64,000 bases of DNA from Saccharopolyspora gloriosae (GCF_014203325.1 NZ_JACHIV010000001.1:2853501-2917500); one strand, 5' to 3'. Positions 34,777-44,388 are shown, counted from the first letter of the stretch. Notes: generated from the sequence alone by a model not told the origin. Numbers and translations are program-made.

Positions 34777-34800
34777 GACTTCGCGTTAACTCGAAGTCAA
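34777..34800 (-). promoter_or_regulatory. MerR/SoxR-like promoter dyad of the ABC exporter
   Basis: On the minus strand TTGACT is followed after 19 bases by CAGGAT, an over-long -35/-10 spacer, and the spacer holds the dyad GACTTCG...CGAAGTC centred on GTTAAC (20 of 22 bases symmetric). Overlong spacers with a central dyad are the hallmark of MerR-family activation. Confidence 0.5.
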
Positions 34801-35129
34801 ACACGCCGCCCGCGCCGGGTGTTCCCCGCGGAAGTCGGTCGATCTCCGCGGCGCGAGCCGGCGGCGGTCGCGGAGTCCGGCTCGCGGCACCTCGGTTCGC
34901 CGTCCGATGAGGCCCAAAACCCTTGTGCGTCAAGTGCTTTCGGGTGCTCCAACCGGAATGACCACTCGATCGAGCGAAGCGCGGTCGGCTTGATCACAGT
35001 CGATTTCGCGCTTCTGGAGGATCTTGCAACGAGGCGGGAAGGATTACTCTGTGTCCAAGGTTGGAAACGCAGCGCGATCAACCGCGAGCCGCCTGCGCTT
35101 CCGGGGGAGCCGAGTTCACTGGGGTGCTC
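34801..35129. other. Gene-free stretch between exporter promoter and GPP34 gene
   Basis: Probably holds the GPP34 promoter: TTGCAA (35024-35029) and TACTCT (35045-35050) are plausible -35/-10 boxes with a short spacer. Nothing else recognised; the frames here are not coding-like. Confidence 0.35.
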
Positions 35130-35954
35130 ATGTCGATCAACGGAGGGGCCGTGAACGGCCGCCGGGGCCGCCGCCTGCCCCGGAACAACCTGGTCACCGC
35201 CGAGGAGCCGGCTGATCGGCCGGATCCACCGGCCGTGCGCGGCGAGCAGGTGGCGCGGGAGCGGCCGACCCGCACCGGCCGCATCCCGCTGCGGCTGGCC
35301 GACCGCTACTTCCTCGCCGCCCACGCCGGCGCGGACCGGCTCACCGCGCGGGTCGATCCGGCGCTGGTGGCGCTGGGCTGCGCGGGCGGACTGCTGGTCG
35401 AGCTCCTGCTGGAGGACGAGATCGGGGTCGAGCCGACGGTGCGCCCCGCGGGCAAGGGAATGCCGCCCGACTTTCTGTCCTGGTCGGTGCTGCGCGAGAT
35501 CCGGAACGAACCGGACCACGCCGTGCGCACCTGGATCCGCTACCTCGCGCGCACCGCGACGGAGAAGGTCCGCGCGAGGCTCACCATCACCGACGTGGTG
35601 CGGGAAGTCCCGGTCTCCGCCGGGTGGCGCGGCGGACCCGCGGTCGCCTGGCGCACCGGCTCGCTGGACCACCGAACACCGGTGGAGGACCTCGTGGACC
35701 TGTTCGCGCACGCCGAATCGGCGGCCACCCGCTCCGGGATGATCACCGTCCCGGAGGCGAAGGCCGAGGTGGCGCTGGCGCTGCTGGCCACCGGCACCGG
35801 CGTCACCGGGCGGCTGGGGTTGTCCCGGCCGGTGCTGCGGCAGGCGGAGCGGCGCTCCGAGGACTGGCTGCCGCGGCTGCCCGGCGGGCTGCGCACGGTC
35901 GTGGCCGAGGTGACCGCGGCCCGCGAGCAGTGGGCCATGACCCCGCGCCGGTGA
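35130..35954 (+). CDS. GPP34 (GOLPH3-like) family protein
   Basis: A 274-residue protein of the Golgi phosphoprotein 3 fold found in many actinobacteria. The segment LADRYFLAAHAGADRLTARV, then VALGCAGGLLVELLLEDEI is the typical N-terminal helix pair; LSWSVLREIRNEPDHAVRTW and a leucine-rich C-terminus follow. In eukaryotes the fold binds phosphoinositides and membranes; the bacterial role is unknown. Start placed at ATG 35130; a GTG eight codons later is an alternative. It precedes the permease gene by 42 bases on the same strand. Confidence 0.82.
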   Translation: MSINGGAVNGRRGRRLPRNNLVTAEEPADRPDPPAVRGEQVARERPTRTGRIPLRLADRYFLAAHAGADRLTARVDPALVALGCAGGLLVELLLEDEIGVEPTVRPAGKGMPPDFLSWSVLREIRNEPDHAVRTWIRYLARTATEKVRARLTITDVVREVPVSAGWRGGPAVAWRTGSLDHRTPVEDLVDLFAHAESAATRSGMITVPEAKAEVALALLATGTGVTGRLGLSRPVLRQAERRSEDWLPRLPGGLRTVVAEVTAAREQWAMTPRR

Positions 35955-35996
35955 CCACCGCCCGCGGAACATCGCACAACGAGGGGAAGTACGCGC

Positions 35997-37514
35997 GTGC
36001 CGTCGTCCAAGACCTCCAGAACGGTGGAGGTTCCGCACCGCACCGGACCGGTGTCGAACTCGCTCGCCGCCTCCCGCCTGGGGACGTGGTCGATCATCTT
36101 CTTCACCGTCGCCGCCGCGGCACCCGAAACCGTGGTCGGCGGGGGAGCGGTGAGCGGGTTCGCCGTCTCCGGCGTCAACGGGATTCCGGTGGGGTACTTG
36201 GCCGTCGCCCTGGTGCTCGGCCTGTTCGCCGTCGGGTACGTGACGATGGCCCGGCACGTGGAGAACGCGGGCGCCTTCTACGCCTACATCGCCAAAGGGC
36301 TCGGCCGGGTCCCCGGCACCGCCGCGGGCGGGGTGGCGGTGCTCGCCTACACCATGGTCCAGATCAGCCTCATCGGCGGATTCGGGGTGGGGGCGGCGGA
36401 TTTCCTGCGCCAGGTGGGCGGACCGGACCTGCCGTGGTGGCTGTTCGCCGGTCTCGGACTGGGCATGGTCGGGCTGCTGGGGTTGCTGCGCATCGACGTC
36501 AACGGCCGGGTCCTGGGCGTGCTGCTGATCGCCGAGATCGCCGTGATCCTGTTCTACGACTTCGCGTTCCTCACCGACCCGGCCGAGCCGGGGGTCTCGC
36601 TGACGACGCTGAACCCGGCGCAGCTTGGCACCGGCGCGGCCGGGGTGATCCTGGTGATCGCGTTCACCGGGTTCATCGGCTTCGAGAACTCGACCGTGCT
36701 GGCAGAGGAGGCGCGCGATCCCCGCACGGTCAGCCGCGCGACCTACCTCTCGCTGGTCGTGATCGGCGGGCTCTACGGGTTCTCGACCTGGGCGATGACC
36801 GTCGCCACCGGGCCGGAGCACATCGTGGCGCAGGCCGAGGAGCACTCCACGGAGCTGCTGTTCGCGCTCGCTTCGGACCGGTTGCCCGCCGGGTTGGTGA
36901 CGACCGGATCCGCGCTGTACGTGACGAGCCTGTTCGCGGGCATGCTGTCGTTCCACCACGTGTGCGCCCGCTACTTCTTCGCGCTCGGTCGCGAAGGCAT
37001 CGGGCCGCGCGCGCTGGCCGCCACCAGCAGCCGCACCTCGGCGCCGCTCGCGGGTTCGCTGGCCCAATCGGCGCTCACGGTGCTGGTAGTCGGGCTGTTC
37101 GCGGTGACGGGCTGGGACCCGGTGACCTACTTGTTCTTCTGGGGTGCCTCGGGCGGTGCGCTGGGCGTGCTGCTGCTGGTCACGGCGACCTCGATGGCGG
37201 TCGTCGGCTACTTCCTGCGGGTGCCCGCGCCGGGGCACGGGATCTGGCGGACGCTGCTGGCGCCGGGCTCGGCCGCGCTGGTGCTCGGCGGCGTCCTGTT
37301 CCTGACGATCCGCTCGTTCGGCACCGTGCTGGGAGTGCCGCCCGGCGACCCGGCGGCCTGGGTGCTGCCGGGCGCCTACCTGGCGGTGGTGCTGGCCGGA
37401 CTCGGCTGGGGCGCGGTGCTGCGGGCCCGGTACCCGGATTCCTACGCGCGCATCGGGATGGGCGCGCGATCGATCACCATCCGTCGTTCTGAGGAGCTCA
37501 TCGATGCAGGCTGA
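35997..37514 (+). CDS. APC-superfamily amino acid/amine permease
   Basis: A 505-residue permease with about 12 membrane segments. The broken first helix VAAAAPETVVGGGAVSGFAV, the GFENSTVLAEEARDPRTVSR block of helix 6-7 and FHHVCARYFFALGREG mark the APC family. GTG start at 35997 with GAGGGGAAG upstream. Its stop overlaps the acetyltransferase start by 11 bases. Substrate unknown. Confidence 0.9.
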   Translation: MPSSKTSRTVEVPHRTGPVSNSLAASRLGTWSIIFFTVAAAAPETVVGGGAVSGFAVSGVNGIPVGYLAVALVLGLFAVGYVTMARHVENAGAFYAYIAKGLGRVPGTAAGGVAVLAYTMVQISLIGGFGVGAADFLRQVGGPDLPWWLFAGLGLGMVGLLGLLRIDVNGRVLGVLLIAEIAVILFYDFAFLTDPAEPGVSLTTLNPAQLGTGAAGVILVIAFTGFIGFENSTVLAEEARDPRTVSRATYLSLVVIGGLYGFSTWAMTVATGPEHIVAQAEEHSTELLFALASDRLPAGLVTTGSALYVTSLFAGMLSFHHVCARYFFALGREGIGPRALAATSSRTSAPLAGSLAQSALTVLVVGLFAVTGWDPVTYLFFWGASGGALGVLLLVTATSMAVVGYFLRVPAPGHGIWRTLLAPGSAALVLGGVLFLTIRSFGTVLGVPPGDPAAWVLPGAYLAVVLAGLGWGAVLRARYPDSYARIGMGARSITIRRSEELIDAG

Positions 37515-38088
37515 AACCGACGTGCGGGCCAGGACGCTGGTCAGCGCGTTCGTCGACGACGCGGTGTCGCGCTGGCTGGTGCCGGACGCGGACGCGCGCG
37601 AGCAGGTCTACCTCGACTGGTTCGACCTGGTCGTCGAGCACGCCGACCGCGTGGGCGCGGTGAAGGCCGCCGGGCCCGTCGTGGAGGTGTGGTTGCGCGG
37701 CACCGAGGGGGAGCCGCCGCGGATGCTCGACGAGGAGGGTGAGCGGCGGATGGCCGAGTCGGCGGCACCGTTCCTCGACCGCATCGGCGCGCTCGGCGAG
37801 CTCACCGGTGCGCGGCATCCGCTGGAAGCGCACTGGTACCTGTCGCTGATCGGGGTGGTGCCGGACCACCAGCGCACCGGAGTCGGCACGGCGGCGCTCG
37901 CGGCGAGCCTGCGGGAGTACGACCGCGCCGGGCTGCCGACGTACCTGGAGGCGAGCAGCCTCGCGAGCCGTGCGCTGTACTCGCGGCTCGGGTTCGCGGA
38001 CCTCGGTGGCCCGATCGAGCTCCCCGGCGGTCCGGAGCTGTACCCGATGTGGCGCGAGGTGGGCGGTCGGGGAGGTGAGCGGCGGTAG
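37504..38088 (+). CDS. GNAT-family N-acetyltransferase
   Basis: A 194-residue acetyl-CoA-dependent acetyltransferase. The core lies in the second half: WYLSLIGVVPDHQRTGVGTA is the beta4 strand and the pyrophosphate-binding V-P-x-x-Q-R-x-G-x-G loop, followed by YLEASSLASRALYSRLGFAD. The N-terminal half is a longer, less conserved extension. GAGGAGCTC lies before the ATG. Overlaps the permease end, so probably acts on the same imported amine or amino acid. Confidence 0.88.
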   Translation: MQAETDVRARTLVSAFVDDAVSRWLVPDADAREQVYLDWFDLVVEHADRVGAVKAAGPVVEVWLRGTEGEPPRMLDEEGERRMAESAAPFLDRIGALGELTGARHPLEAHWYLSLIGVVPDHQRTGVGTAALAASLREYDRAGLPTYLEASSLASRALYSRLGFADLGGPIELPGGPELYPMWREVGGRGGERR

Positions 38089-38091
38089 GGC

Positions 38092-38322
38092 TCAGTTCTG
38101 GGATTCGGCCCCGACGTAGTCGAAGTCCCAGGTGCCGGTGCTGTGCGAGCCGGACCGCTCGTAGATCAGCAGCGGCGGCGGTCCGGCGGCGCAGCGCGGC
38201 GGGGACTGCGGGCGCACGGGCACGGTGATGCGCGGAACGGGGTGACCGGTGTGGTCGGCGGGAACGCTGACCTCGCGGCCGTCCTCGGGCCCGCCGCGCA
38301 ACCGGGCGCGGACTTGATCCAC
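38092..38322 (-). CDS. Small protein of unknown function, 76 aa
   Basis: Not recognised. GTG start at 38320-38322 with AGG and GGAG upstream. The frame reads as an arginine/proline-rich head and a C-terminal half with LLIYERSGSHSTGTWDFDYV, suggesting a small beta-rich domain. The much longer frame upstream is not coding-like. Convergent with the acetyltransferase, stops 3 bases apart. Confidence 0.6.
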   Translation of the reverse strand: MDQVRARLRGGPEDGREVSVPADHTGHPVPRITVPVRPQSPPRCAAGPPPLLIYERSGSHSTGTWDFDYVGAESQN

Positions 38323-38690
38323 TGACCTGACTCCCTTCACCGAGCGGCAACAGGTTCTGACTCGGCCCCGTCCCACCCGGTTCCCGGCCTCACCGGATCG
38401 AGTGATCACCGGAGCGGCGGGGCGCGGGTCCGACCGGGTGCTCCGCCGTCGCGATGCGGTGCGGGGAGCGGAAGACCCGCCTTGATCCGTGTTCGCCGAT
38501 GTGGTCACCGAGCGTACTACCGCCGAGGTTGCCGGAGGGTTTCGATCCGGCTGCGAGCGATCGCCGCATCGGCGCCGGGTGCGCCGGAATTCCGCGCTGT
38601 TCTCCCGAAAGCGGCGGATTCGTCCAGAACGCGGGAGTTCGGTGCCGAGCGGTGCCGAAACCCGCGCCGCTGCGGAGCGTGAACCGCTCG
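38323..38690. other. Gene-free stretch between the 76-aa gene and the IclR gene
   Basis: No coding-like frame and no repeat copy seen. On the minus strand TAGTAC near 38515-38520 could be a -10 for the 76-residue gene. Nothing else recognised. Confidence 0.35.
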
Positions 38691-39434
38691 TCAGGTGTAG
38701 AGGGGAGCCAGCAGCGCCGCGGTCTCGACGAGCCGCGCGGAGTGGACCAGCAGAGCTTCCTTGGGCGTCTGGAAGGTGATCGTCGAGATGCTCACGCCTC
38801 CGACGGGGCGCCCGTCGCGATCCAGCAGCGGCGCGGCCATGCAGCGGATCGTCGGCTCGTTCTCCTCGTCGTCGAGGGCGTAGCCGTCGGCGCGGACCTG
38901 GGCGAGTTCCCGTTCCAGCGCCGCCGGATCGGTGAGCGTGCGCTCGGTGCGCGCGGGCAGGCCGCGCAGCAGGCCCGCGCGCTCCTCGTCCGGCAGGTGT
39001 GCCAGGACCGCCTTGCCGATCGCGGTGCAGTGCAGCGGCAGCACGCCACCGATCCGGGAGGCCATCCGGTACGGGCCTTCGCTGTCGACCTTGCGCACGT
39101 AGATCGCGTGATCGCCGCTGCGCAGCGCGACGTGCACCGTCTGGTCGACCTCGGACTGGAAGCGCCGCAGCACGGTGTCCCCGCCGGTGTCCTCGGCCGA
39201 GGCGATGGTGGCCGACAGCGCGTAGCTGCGGGGGCCGAGCCCGTAGGCGCCGTCGCCATCGCCGACGACGTAGCCGGAGCCGGTGAGTCCGCCGAGGATG
39301 CGGTGGGTGCTCGGTTTGGCGATGCCGGTCGCGGCGGAGATCTCCCCGAGGCGGTGCGGGCCGCCGGGCCGGGCCACCGCTTCGAGCACGCGCAGGGTCC
39401 GCAGCGCGCTGCCTTCGCTGGCGCCGGAGGTCAT
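38691..39434 (-). CDS. IclR-family regulator of the sugar-acid cluster
   Basis: A 247-residue regulator: winged helix-turn-helix (about 8-70; LGEISAATGIAKPSTHRILG) and IclR effector domain (about 80-245; LPLHCTAIGKAVLAHLP, and the late GGVSISTITF). Divergent from the MFS-dehydrogenase-ManD-kinase genes; the 177-base gap holds inverted sites (39518-39557), so it most likely represses that operon until a sugar acid or KDG is present. Confidence 0.9.
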   Translation of the reverse strand: MTSGASEGSALRTLRVLEAVARPGGPHRLGEISAATGIAKPSTHRILGGLTGSGYVVGDGDGAYGLGPRSYALSATIASAEDTGGDTVLRRFQSEVDQTVHVALRSGDHAIYVRKVDSEGPYRMASRIGGVLPLHCTAIGKAVLAHLPDEERAGLLRGLPARTERTLTDPAALERELAQVRADGYALDDEENEPTIRCMAAPLLDRDGRPVGGVSISTITFQTPKEALLVHSARLVETAALLAPLYT

Positions 39435-39484
39435 GGTGCACCGCCTTCGGATGTGGGGGTCTTCGGACGTGGAGGGGCCGGGCG

Positions 39485-39557
39485 TTGATTTTCCGGTGAT
39501 CGTCCCCTTACGCTACCGTTCATTAAATCAGAACGTCATTCCGCATACCGGAACGAC
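39485..39557 (+). promoter_or_regulatory. Promoter and candidate IclR operators of the sugar-acid operon
   Basis: TTGATT (39485-39490), 18 bases, TACGCT (39509-39514) fit a sigma-70-like promoter. Just downstream GTTC-n9-GAAC (39519-39535) and GTCATTCCG...CGGAACGAC (39535-39557, one mismatch) are dyads suited to repression by the divergent IclR protein. Confidence 0.5.
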
Positions 39558-39611
39558 CCCTCGGTCGGGTCGCGCCCCGAGAGCGGAGGCGGCTCGGCTC
39601 AAGGAGGAGCG

Positions 39612-40940
39612 ATGGCCGTGCGATCCGAGGCCGCGGACGGGGCGACCCGTCCGAAGGGGCGCGCGAACAACCTGCGCTGGGGCATGGCGCTGCTGTGCTT
39701 CGTCGGCCTGTCGGTCAACTACATCGACCGCTCCGCGCTGAGCGTGGCGCTGCCCTCGATGAACGACGACCTCGGTTTCGACCCGAGCGTGCAAGGCCTG
39801 ATCCTCGGCACGTTCTTCCTGGCCTACGCCGGTTTCCAGCTGCCCGCCGGGGTGCTCATCGACCGGATCGGCGCGAAGCGCTCCTTCGCGCTGGGCGCGC
39901 TGGTGTGGGGCGTGGCGACGATGTTGACCGGCCTGGTCACCGGACTGCTCGCGCTGCTGGTGTTCCGGTTCCTGCTGGGCATCGGCGAGTCCACCGGCTA
40001 CCCGGGTTCGGCGAAGGTCGTCTCCCGCTGGTTCCCGCGCCAGGAGCGGGCGTTCGCCAACAGCATCTGGGACAACGGGGCGCGGGCGGGCACCGCGATC
40101 GCGCTGCCGGTGGTCACCGCGATCATCGCGTGGGAGGGCTGGCGGGCCGCGTTCCTCGTGGTCGGCGTGCTGGCGTTGCTGTGGGCGGTGTGGTGGTGGC
40201 GGGCCTACCACGAGCCGGAGGACCACCCGCGGGTCACCGAGCAGGAACTCGCCTACATCAGGGCGGGCGGCGCTCGCGAGGAGTCCACTTCGGACAGCGG
40301 GGCGAAGGTCCGCTGGCGGGACCTGTTCCGCTACCGGACGGTGTGGGCGATGATGCTGGGCTTCTTCTGCCTGAACTACATCATCTTCTTCTTCATCACC
40401 TGGTTCCCCAGCTACCTGGTGCAGGCGCGCGGCTTCGACCTGCTCGAACTGGGCACGGTCGGCGCCGTCCCCGGCGTGGTGGCCATCGGCGGCAGCCTGC
40501 TCGGCGGCTGGGTGTCGGACTCCTTGGTGCGGCGGGGCTGGAGCCTCACCAAGGCACGCAAGACCTGCCTCATCCCCGGCATGCTGCTGAGCTCGGTGAT
40601 CGCGCTGGCGGTCGTGGTGCCGAACGCGGCGATGGCCGTGGTGCTGCTGTCGGTCTCGTACGCGAGCCTCGCGTTCAGCGCCGCCTCGGTGGCCTCGCTG
40701 CCCGCCGACGTCGCGCCGCAGCCCGGCCAGGTCTCCTCGCTGGCGGGCATCCAGAACTGCGCCTCGAACATCGCCGGGTTCATCGGCCCGATCGTCACCG
40801 GCGTGCTGCAGACCGCCACCGGCGGATCCTTCGTCGCCCCGCTGGTGCTGTCGGGGGCGCTGGGACTGATCGGCGCGTTCTCCTACGGCGTGCTCATCCG
40901 CAAGGTCGAACCGCTGCCGGTGCGGGTAGCGGCCGAATGA
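39612..40940 (+). CDS. MFS transporter, anion:cation symporter (sugar-acid) type
   Basis: A 442-residue 12-segment transporter of the ACS family (GudP/DgoT/ExuT-like): helix 1 LSVNYIDRSALSVALPSM, loop DRIGAKRSFALG, GESTGYPGSAKVVSRWFP in helix 4-5. These carry hexonates, hexarates and hexuronates. AAGGAGGAGCG precedes the ATG, the strongest ribosome site in the operon. First gene of the cluster feeding ManD and the KDG kinase. Confidence 0.9.
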   Translation: MAVRSEAADGATRPKGRANNLRWGMALLCFVGLSVNYIDRSALSVALPSMNDDLGFDPSVQGLILGTFFLAYAGFQLPAGVLIDRIGAKRSFALGALVWGVATMLTGLVTGLLALLVFRFLLGIGESTGYPGSAKVVSRWFPRQERAFANSIWDNGARAGTAIALPVVTAIIAWEGWRAAFLVVGVLALLWAVWWWRAYHEPEDHPRVTEQELAYIRAGGAREESTSDSGAKVRWRDLFRYRTVWAMMLGFFCLNYIIFFFITWFPSYLVQARGFDLLELGTVGAVPGVVAIGGSLLGGWVSDSLVRRGWSLTKARKTCLIPGMLLSSVIALAVVVPNAAMAVVLLSVSYASLAFSAASVASLPADVAPQPGQVSSLAGIQNCASNIAGFIGPIVTGVLQTATGGSFVAPLVLSGALGLIGAFSYGVLIRKVEPLPVRVAAE

Positions 40941-41016
40941 GCCGCGTGGCGGACTACGGGCTGCTGCGGCAGCAGGATTCGTTGTGGTGCAGCGGAAATC
41001 GAGAAAGGATCACCCG

Positions 41017-42039
41017 GTGAGCGAACGAGCGGCCGTCCTGCACGGGGTGCGCGACCTGCGCGTCGACGAGGTCGAAGCGGAGCCGTTGCGGCCGGGGGCC
41101 GTGCGGGTCGCCGTGCGCGCGACCGGGCTGTGCGGCAGTGACCTGCACTACTACGCCGAGGGCCGCAACGGGCCGAACGTGCTGCGCAGCCCGACCGTGC
41201 TCGGGCACGAGGCGTCCGGCGTGGTCACCGAACTCGGCGACGGCGCCGACCCGGACCTGCTCGGCAGGACCGTCGCCGTCGAACCCGCCCGGCCGTGCCG
41301 CCGCTGCCCGACCTGCGCGGCCGGCCGGTACAACCTGTGCCCGTCGGGACGCTGCTTCGGCTCACCACCGGTGCACGGCACCCTCCGCGGCACCCTGGTC
41401 GTGGACGCGGAACTGGTGCACCCGGTGCCCACCGAGATCGACCCGGCGGTGTCCGCGCTGGTCGAGCCGCTGGCCGTGGCGTGCTGGGCGGTGCGCCGCG
41501 CCGAGGTGCTCAGCGGATCATCGGTGCTGGTCACCGGGGCGGGGCCGATCGGTCAGCTGGCCGTGGCGGCGGCACGGGCGGCGGGCGCGGCGCGCATCGT
41601 GCTCACCGACGTGGACGCGCGGCGGCTCGCGACGGCAGCCGGTGCCGGAGCCGACGACGTCCTCGACACCACCGCCGAGCAGCCCGAAGCGGGGAGCTTC
41701 GACCGGCAGCTGGAGTGCTCCGGGGCGCCGGAGGCGGTGAACCTGGCGGCGCTGGTGCCAGGCGGAGCGGTGGCCCTCGTCGGCATCCCCGCCGCCCGTC
41801 CCGCCGCGTCCGACCTGCTCGCGGCGGCGCAGCGCTGGGAGATCGACGTGCGCGGCTGCTTCCGCTACGGCCCCGGCGCGTTCCGGACCGCCGTGTCGCT
41901 GCTGCGCTCGGGCCGGGTCGACCTGGCACGCATGGTGACCGGGCGGTTCCCGCTGGAGCAGGCCGACCGCGCGCTGCAGACCGCCCTGACCGAACGAGAC
42001 CACTTGAAGATCGCCGTCCTGTCCGAGGAGTCCGCATGA
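41017..42039 (+). CDS. Zinc-dependent sugar-acid/polyol dehydrogenase (RspB/idonate 5-dehydrogenase-like)
   Basis: A 340-residue medium-chain dehydrogenase. Catalytic zinc site: C in [12 protein letters not shown] in LGHEASG, and a later Glu in [10 protein letters not shown]; structural zinc cysteines in [18 protein letters not shown]-site [20 protein letters not shown] start at 41017 with AAAGGAT upstream. The stop overlaps the manD start (ATGA). The adjacency to ManD repeats the E. coli rspAB pairing, where the dehydrogenase partner acts on L-gulonate or L-idonate in related bacteria; a role in making D-fructuronate/D-mannonate is therefore likely. Confidence 0.88.
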   Translation: MSERAAVLHGVRDLRVDEVEAEPLRPGAVRVAVRATGLCGSDLHYYAEGRNGPNVLRSPTVLGHEASGVVTELGDGADPDLLGRTVAVEPARPCRRCPTCAAGRYNLCPSGRCFGSPPVHGTLRGTLVVDAELVHPVPTEIDPAVSALVEPLAVACWAVRRAEVLSGSSVLVTGAGPIGQLAVAAARAAGAARIVLTDVDARRLATAAGAGADDVLDTTAEQPEAGSFDRQLECSGAPEAVNLAALVPGGAVALVGIPAARPAASDLLAAAQRWEIDVRGCFRYGPGAFRTAVSLLRSGRVDLARMVTGRFPLEQADRALQTALTERDHLKIAVLSEESA

Positions 42040-43250
42040 GGATCACCGCAGCCGAAGTCATCGTGACCTGCCCCGGCCGCAACTACGTCACTCTGAAGAT
42101 CACCACCGCGGACGGGGTGACGGGACTCGGCGACGCCACGCTCAACGGCCGCGAGCTCGCCGTGGCGTCGTACCTGCGCGACCACGTGTGCCCGCTGCTG
42201 ATCGGCCGGGATTCGGCGCACATCAACGACATCTGGCAGTACCTCTACCGCGGGGCGTACTGGCGCCGCGGCCCGGTCACGATGACCGCGATCGCCGCCG
42301 TGGACTGCGCGCTGTGGGACATCCTCGGCAAGGAGGCGGGCCTGCCGGTGCACCGGCTGCTCGGCGGCGCCGCCCGCGACGGGGTGTTGATCTACGGCCA
42401 CGCCAGCGGGCAGAGCGTGGACGAGCTGCTCGACGACGTGGCCGCCTACCGCGAGCAGGGCTACCGGGCGATCCGCGTGCAGGCCGCGATCCCCGGGCTG
42501 GAGAGCACCTACGGGCTGCACCACCCGGGCACCGGTGCGACCTACGAACCGGCCGACGCCGCGATGCCCTCGGACAACGTCTGGCACACCCCGGCCTACC
42601 TGGAATTCGCGCCGGAGCTGATGCGGGCGGTGCGCGAGCGGTTCGGCTACGACTTCCACCTGCTGCACGACGTGCACCACCGGCTGTCCCCGCTGGAGGC
42701 GGCGCAGCTGGGCAAGTCGCTGGAGCCCTACCGGATGTTCTGGATCGAGGACCCCACCCCGGCGGAGGACCAGGAGGCGTTCCGCACGATCCGGCAGCAC
42801 ACCACCACTCCCGTCGCGGTGGGCGAGGTGTTCAACTCCATCTGGGACTGCCAGCACCTGATCACCGAGCGGCTGATCGACTACATCCGGACCTCCGTGT
42901 CGCACACCGGCGGCATCACGCACCTGCGCAAGGTGTTCGACCTCGCCGCGCTGCACGGGGTGCGGACCGGGTCGCACGGCGCGGGCGACCTCTCGCCGAT
43001 CTCGTTCGCCGCCGCGCTGCACTTGGACATCACGGTGCCGAACTTCGGAATCCAGGAGTACATGGGTCACCTGGAACCGGCGAGCGAGGTTTTCAAGACG
43101 AACTACGCCTTCCGGGACGGGTACATGCATCCGGGCGACGCGCCGGGCCTCGGCGTGGAGATCGACGAGGAGGCCGCCGCCCGCTACCCGTACGAACCGA
43201 AGTACCTGCCGGTGAACCGCCTGCGCGACGGCTCGATGCACGACTGGTGA
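42036..43250 (+). CDS. manD: D-mannonate dehydratase family enzyme (ManD/RspA, enolase superfamily)
   Basis: A 404-residue enolase-superfamily dehydratase (D-mannonate to 2-keto-3-deoxy-D-gluconate). Magnesium ligands D212 (LLHDVHHRL), E238 (WIEDPTPAE) and E264 (VGEVFNS) and the base H214 fall exactly two residues after those of Novosphingobium ManD (D210, E236, E262, H212). [11 protein letters not shown] and the C-terminal [11 protein letters not shown] block are intact. ManD homologues range from efficient mannonate dehydratases to slow ones acting in L-gulonate pathways; efficiency cannot be read here. ATGA overlap with the dehydrogenase gene. Confidence 0.93.
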   Translation: MRITAAEVIVTCPGRNYVTLKITTADGVTGLGDATLNGRELAVASYLRDHVCPLLIGRDSAHINDIWQYLYRGAYWRRGPVTMTAIAAVDCALWDILGKEAGLPVHRLLGGAARDGVLIYGHASGQSVDELLDDVAAYREQGYRAIRVQAAIPGLESTYGLHHPGTGATYEPADAAMPSDNVWHTPAYLEFAPELMRAVRERFGYDFHLLHDVHHRLSPLEAAQLGKSLEPYRMFWIEDPTPAEDQEAFRTIRQHTTTPVAVGEVFNSIWDCQHLITERLIDYIRTSVSHTGGITHLRKVFDLAALHGVRTGSHGAGDLSPISFAAALHLDITVPNFGIQEYMGHLEPASEVFKTNYAFRDGYMHPGDAPGLGVEIDEEAAARYPYEPKYLPVNRLRDGSMHDW

Positions 43251-43329
43251 GCACGCGGCGCCCTCGCGGGAGAATCGCGTGGACCGCCCCGGTGTCCGCC
43301 GGGGCGGAGTACGACAGGGAGGACCGGGC

Positions 43330-44250
43330 GTGATCCGGGTTTTGGCGATCGGCGAGTGCATGATCGAGCTCACCCACCGGGGTGCGGACGCGTTGTCGAT
43401 GGGCTGCGCGGGCGACACGTTCAACACCGCGACCTACCTGTCCCGGGTCACCGCGCCGGATCGGCTGCGGGTGGACTACGCGACGCTGCTCGGCGACGAC
43501 CACTACAGCGACCGGATCCTGGCGGCGATGCGCGCGGAAGGGCTCGGCACCGACCGGATCGGCCGCGTGCCCGCGGCCCAGCCCGGCCTGTACCTGGTGC
43601 GCACCGACGAGCACGGGGAGCGCTCGTTCACCTACTACCGCTCGCAGTCGGCGGCGCGCGGTCTGTTCGACGAGGACTCCGGCGCGGAACCTGAGTTCGG
43701 CGACTACGACGTGGTGTACCTGTCGGCGATCAGCCTGCAGATCCTCACGCCCCGTGCCCGCAAGCGGTTGGGCGCCGCGCTGGTGCGGTTCCGCGACGGC
43801 GGTGGCCGGGTGGCGTTCGACAGCAACTACCGCCCGGCGGGCTGGCGCGACGCTGCGGAGGCCGCCGAGCACGTGCGGCAGCTGTGGGAGCTGACGTCGA
43901 TCGCGCTGCCCACCTTCTCCGACGAGCAGGCGTTGTTCGCCGACGCCGACGTGGAGTCCACCGTGCAACGCCTGCGCGCGGCGGGCGTGCCCGACATCGC
44001 GGTGAAGGACGGCGCGCGGGGCTGCGCGGTGCTCGACGGGGACCGGGTCGTCCGGTTGCCCGCGGTGCCGGTGGAGACCGTCGTGGACTCCACCGCGGCC
44101 GGGGACGCGTTCGACGCCGCGTACCTGGCGGGCAGGCTCACCGGTGCCGAACCGGTGGAGGCCGCGCGGCGGGCGCAGGAGCTGGCGGCGACGGTGATCC
44201 GGCATCCGGGCGCGATCGTCGCCGACTCGGTGCTGCCCAAGCGCGGGTGA
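43330..44250 (+). CDS. kdgK: 2-keto-3-deoxygluconate kinase (PfkB family)
   Basis: A 306-residue ribokinase-fold kinase. The opening VLAIGECMIELTHRG, substrate glycine motif AGDTFNTATYLSR, KDG-type segment FTYYRSQSAAR and the catalytic/anion-hole motif DSTAAGDAFDAAYLAG (base Asp in AGD) match KdgK. It would phosphorylate the KDG made by ManD to KDPG, to be split by an aldolase that is not in this window. GTG start at 43330 with GGGAGG upstream. Confidence 0.9.
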   Translation: MIRVLAIGECMIELTHRGADALSMGCAGDTFNTATYLSRVTAPDRLRVDYATLLGDDHYSDRILAAMRAEGLGTDRIGRVPAAQPGLYLVRTDEHGERSFTYYRSQSAARGLFDEDSGAEPEFGDYDVVYLSAISLQILTPRARKRLGAALVRFRDGGGRVAFDSNYRPAGWRDAAEAAEHVRQLWELTSIALPTFSDEQALFADADVESTVQRLRAAGVPDIAVKDGARGCAVLDGDRVVRLPAVPVETVVDSTAAGDAFDAAYLAGRLTGAEPVEAARRAQELAATVIRHPGAIVADSVLPKRG

Positions 44251-44388
44251 GCCGGCGCGTGACGCGATTCGCCCGGAGTGAGCGAGTTCGTCCGAAGTGG
44301 CGGTCCGGCATGATTTCCCCGGCCCGCAGCCGAAATCCGGCCCACCGGTCGCTGCGCTGAACGGGTGAGGTCCGGTGTACAAAGAACC

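Noticed and set aside
38323-39441. Long frame joined to the 76-residue gene
   Set aside because: It runs antisense-like through the IclR gene in another frame and loses coding character; only the last 76 codons look real.
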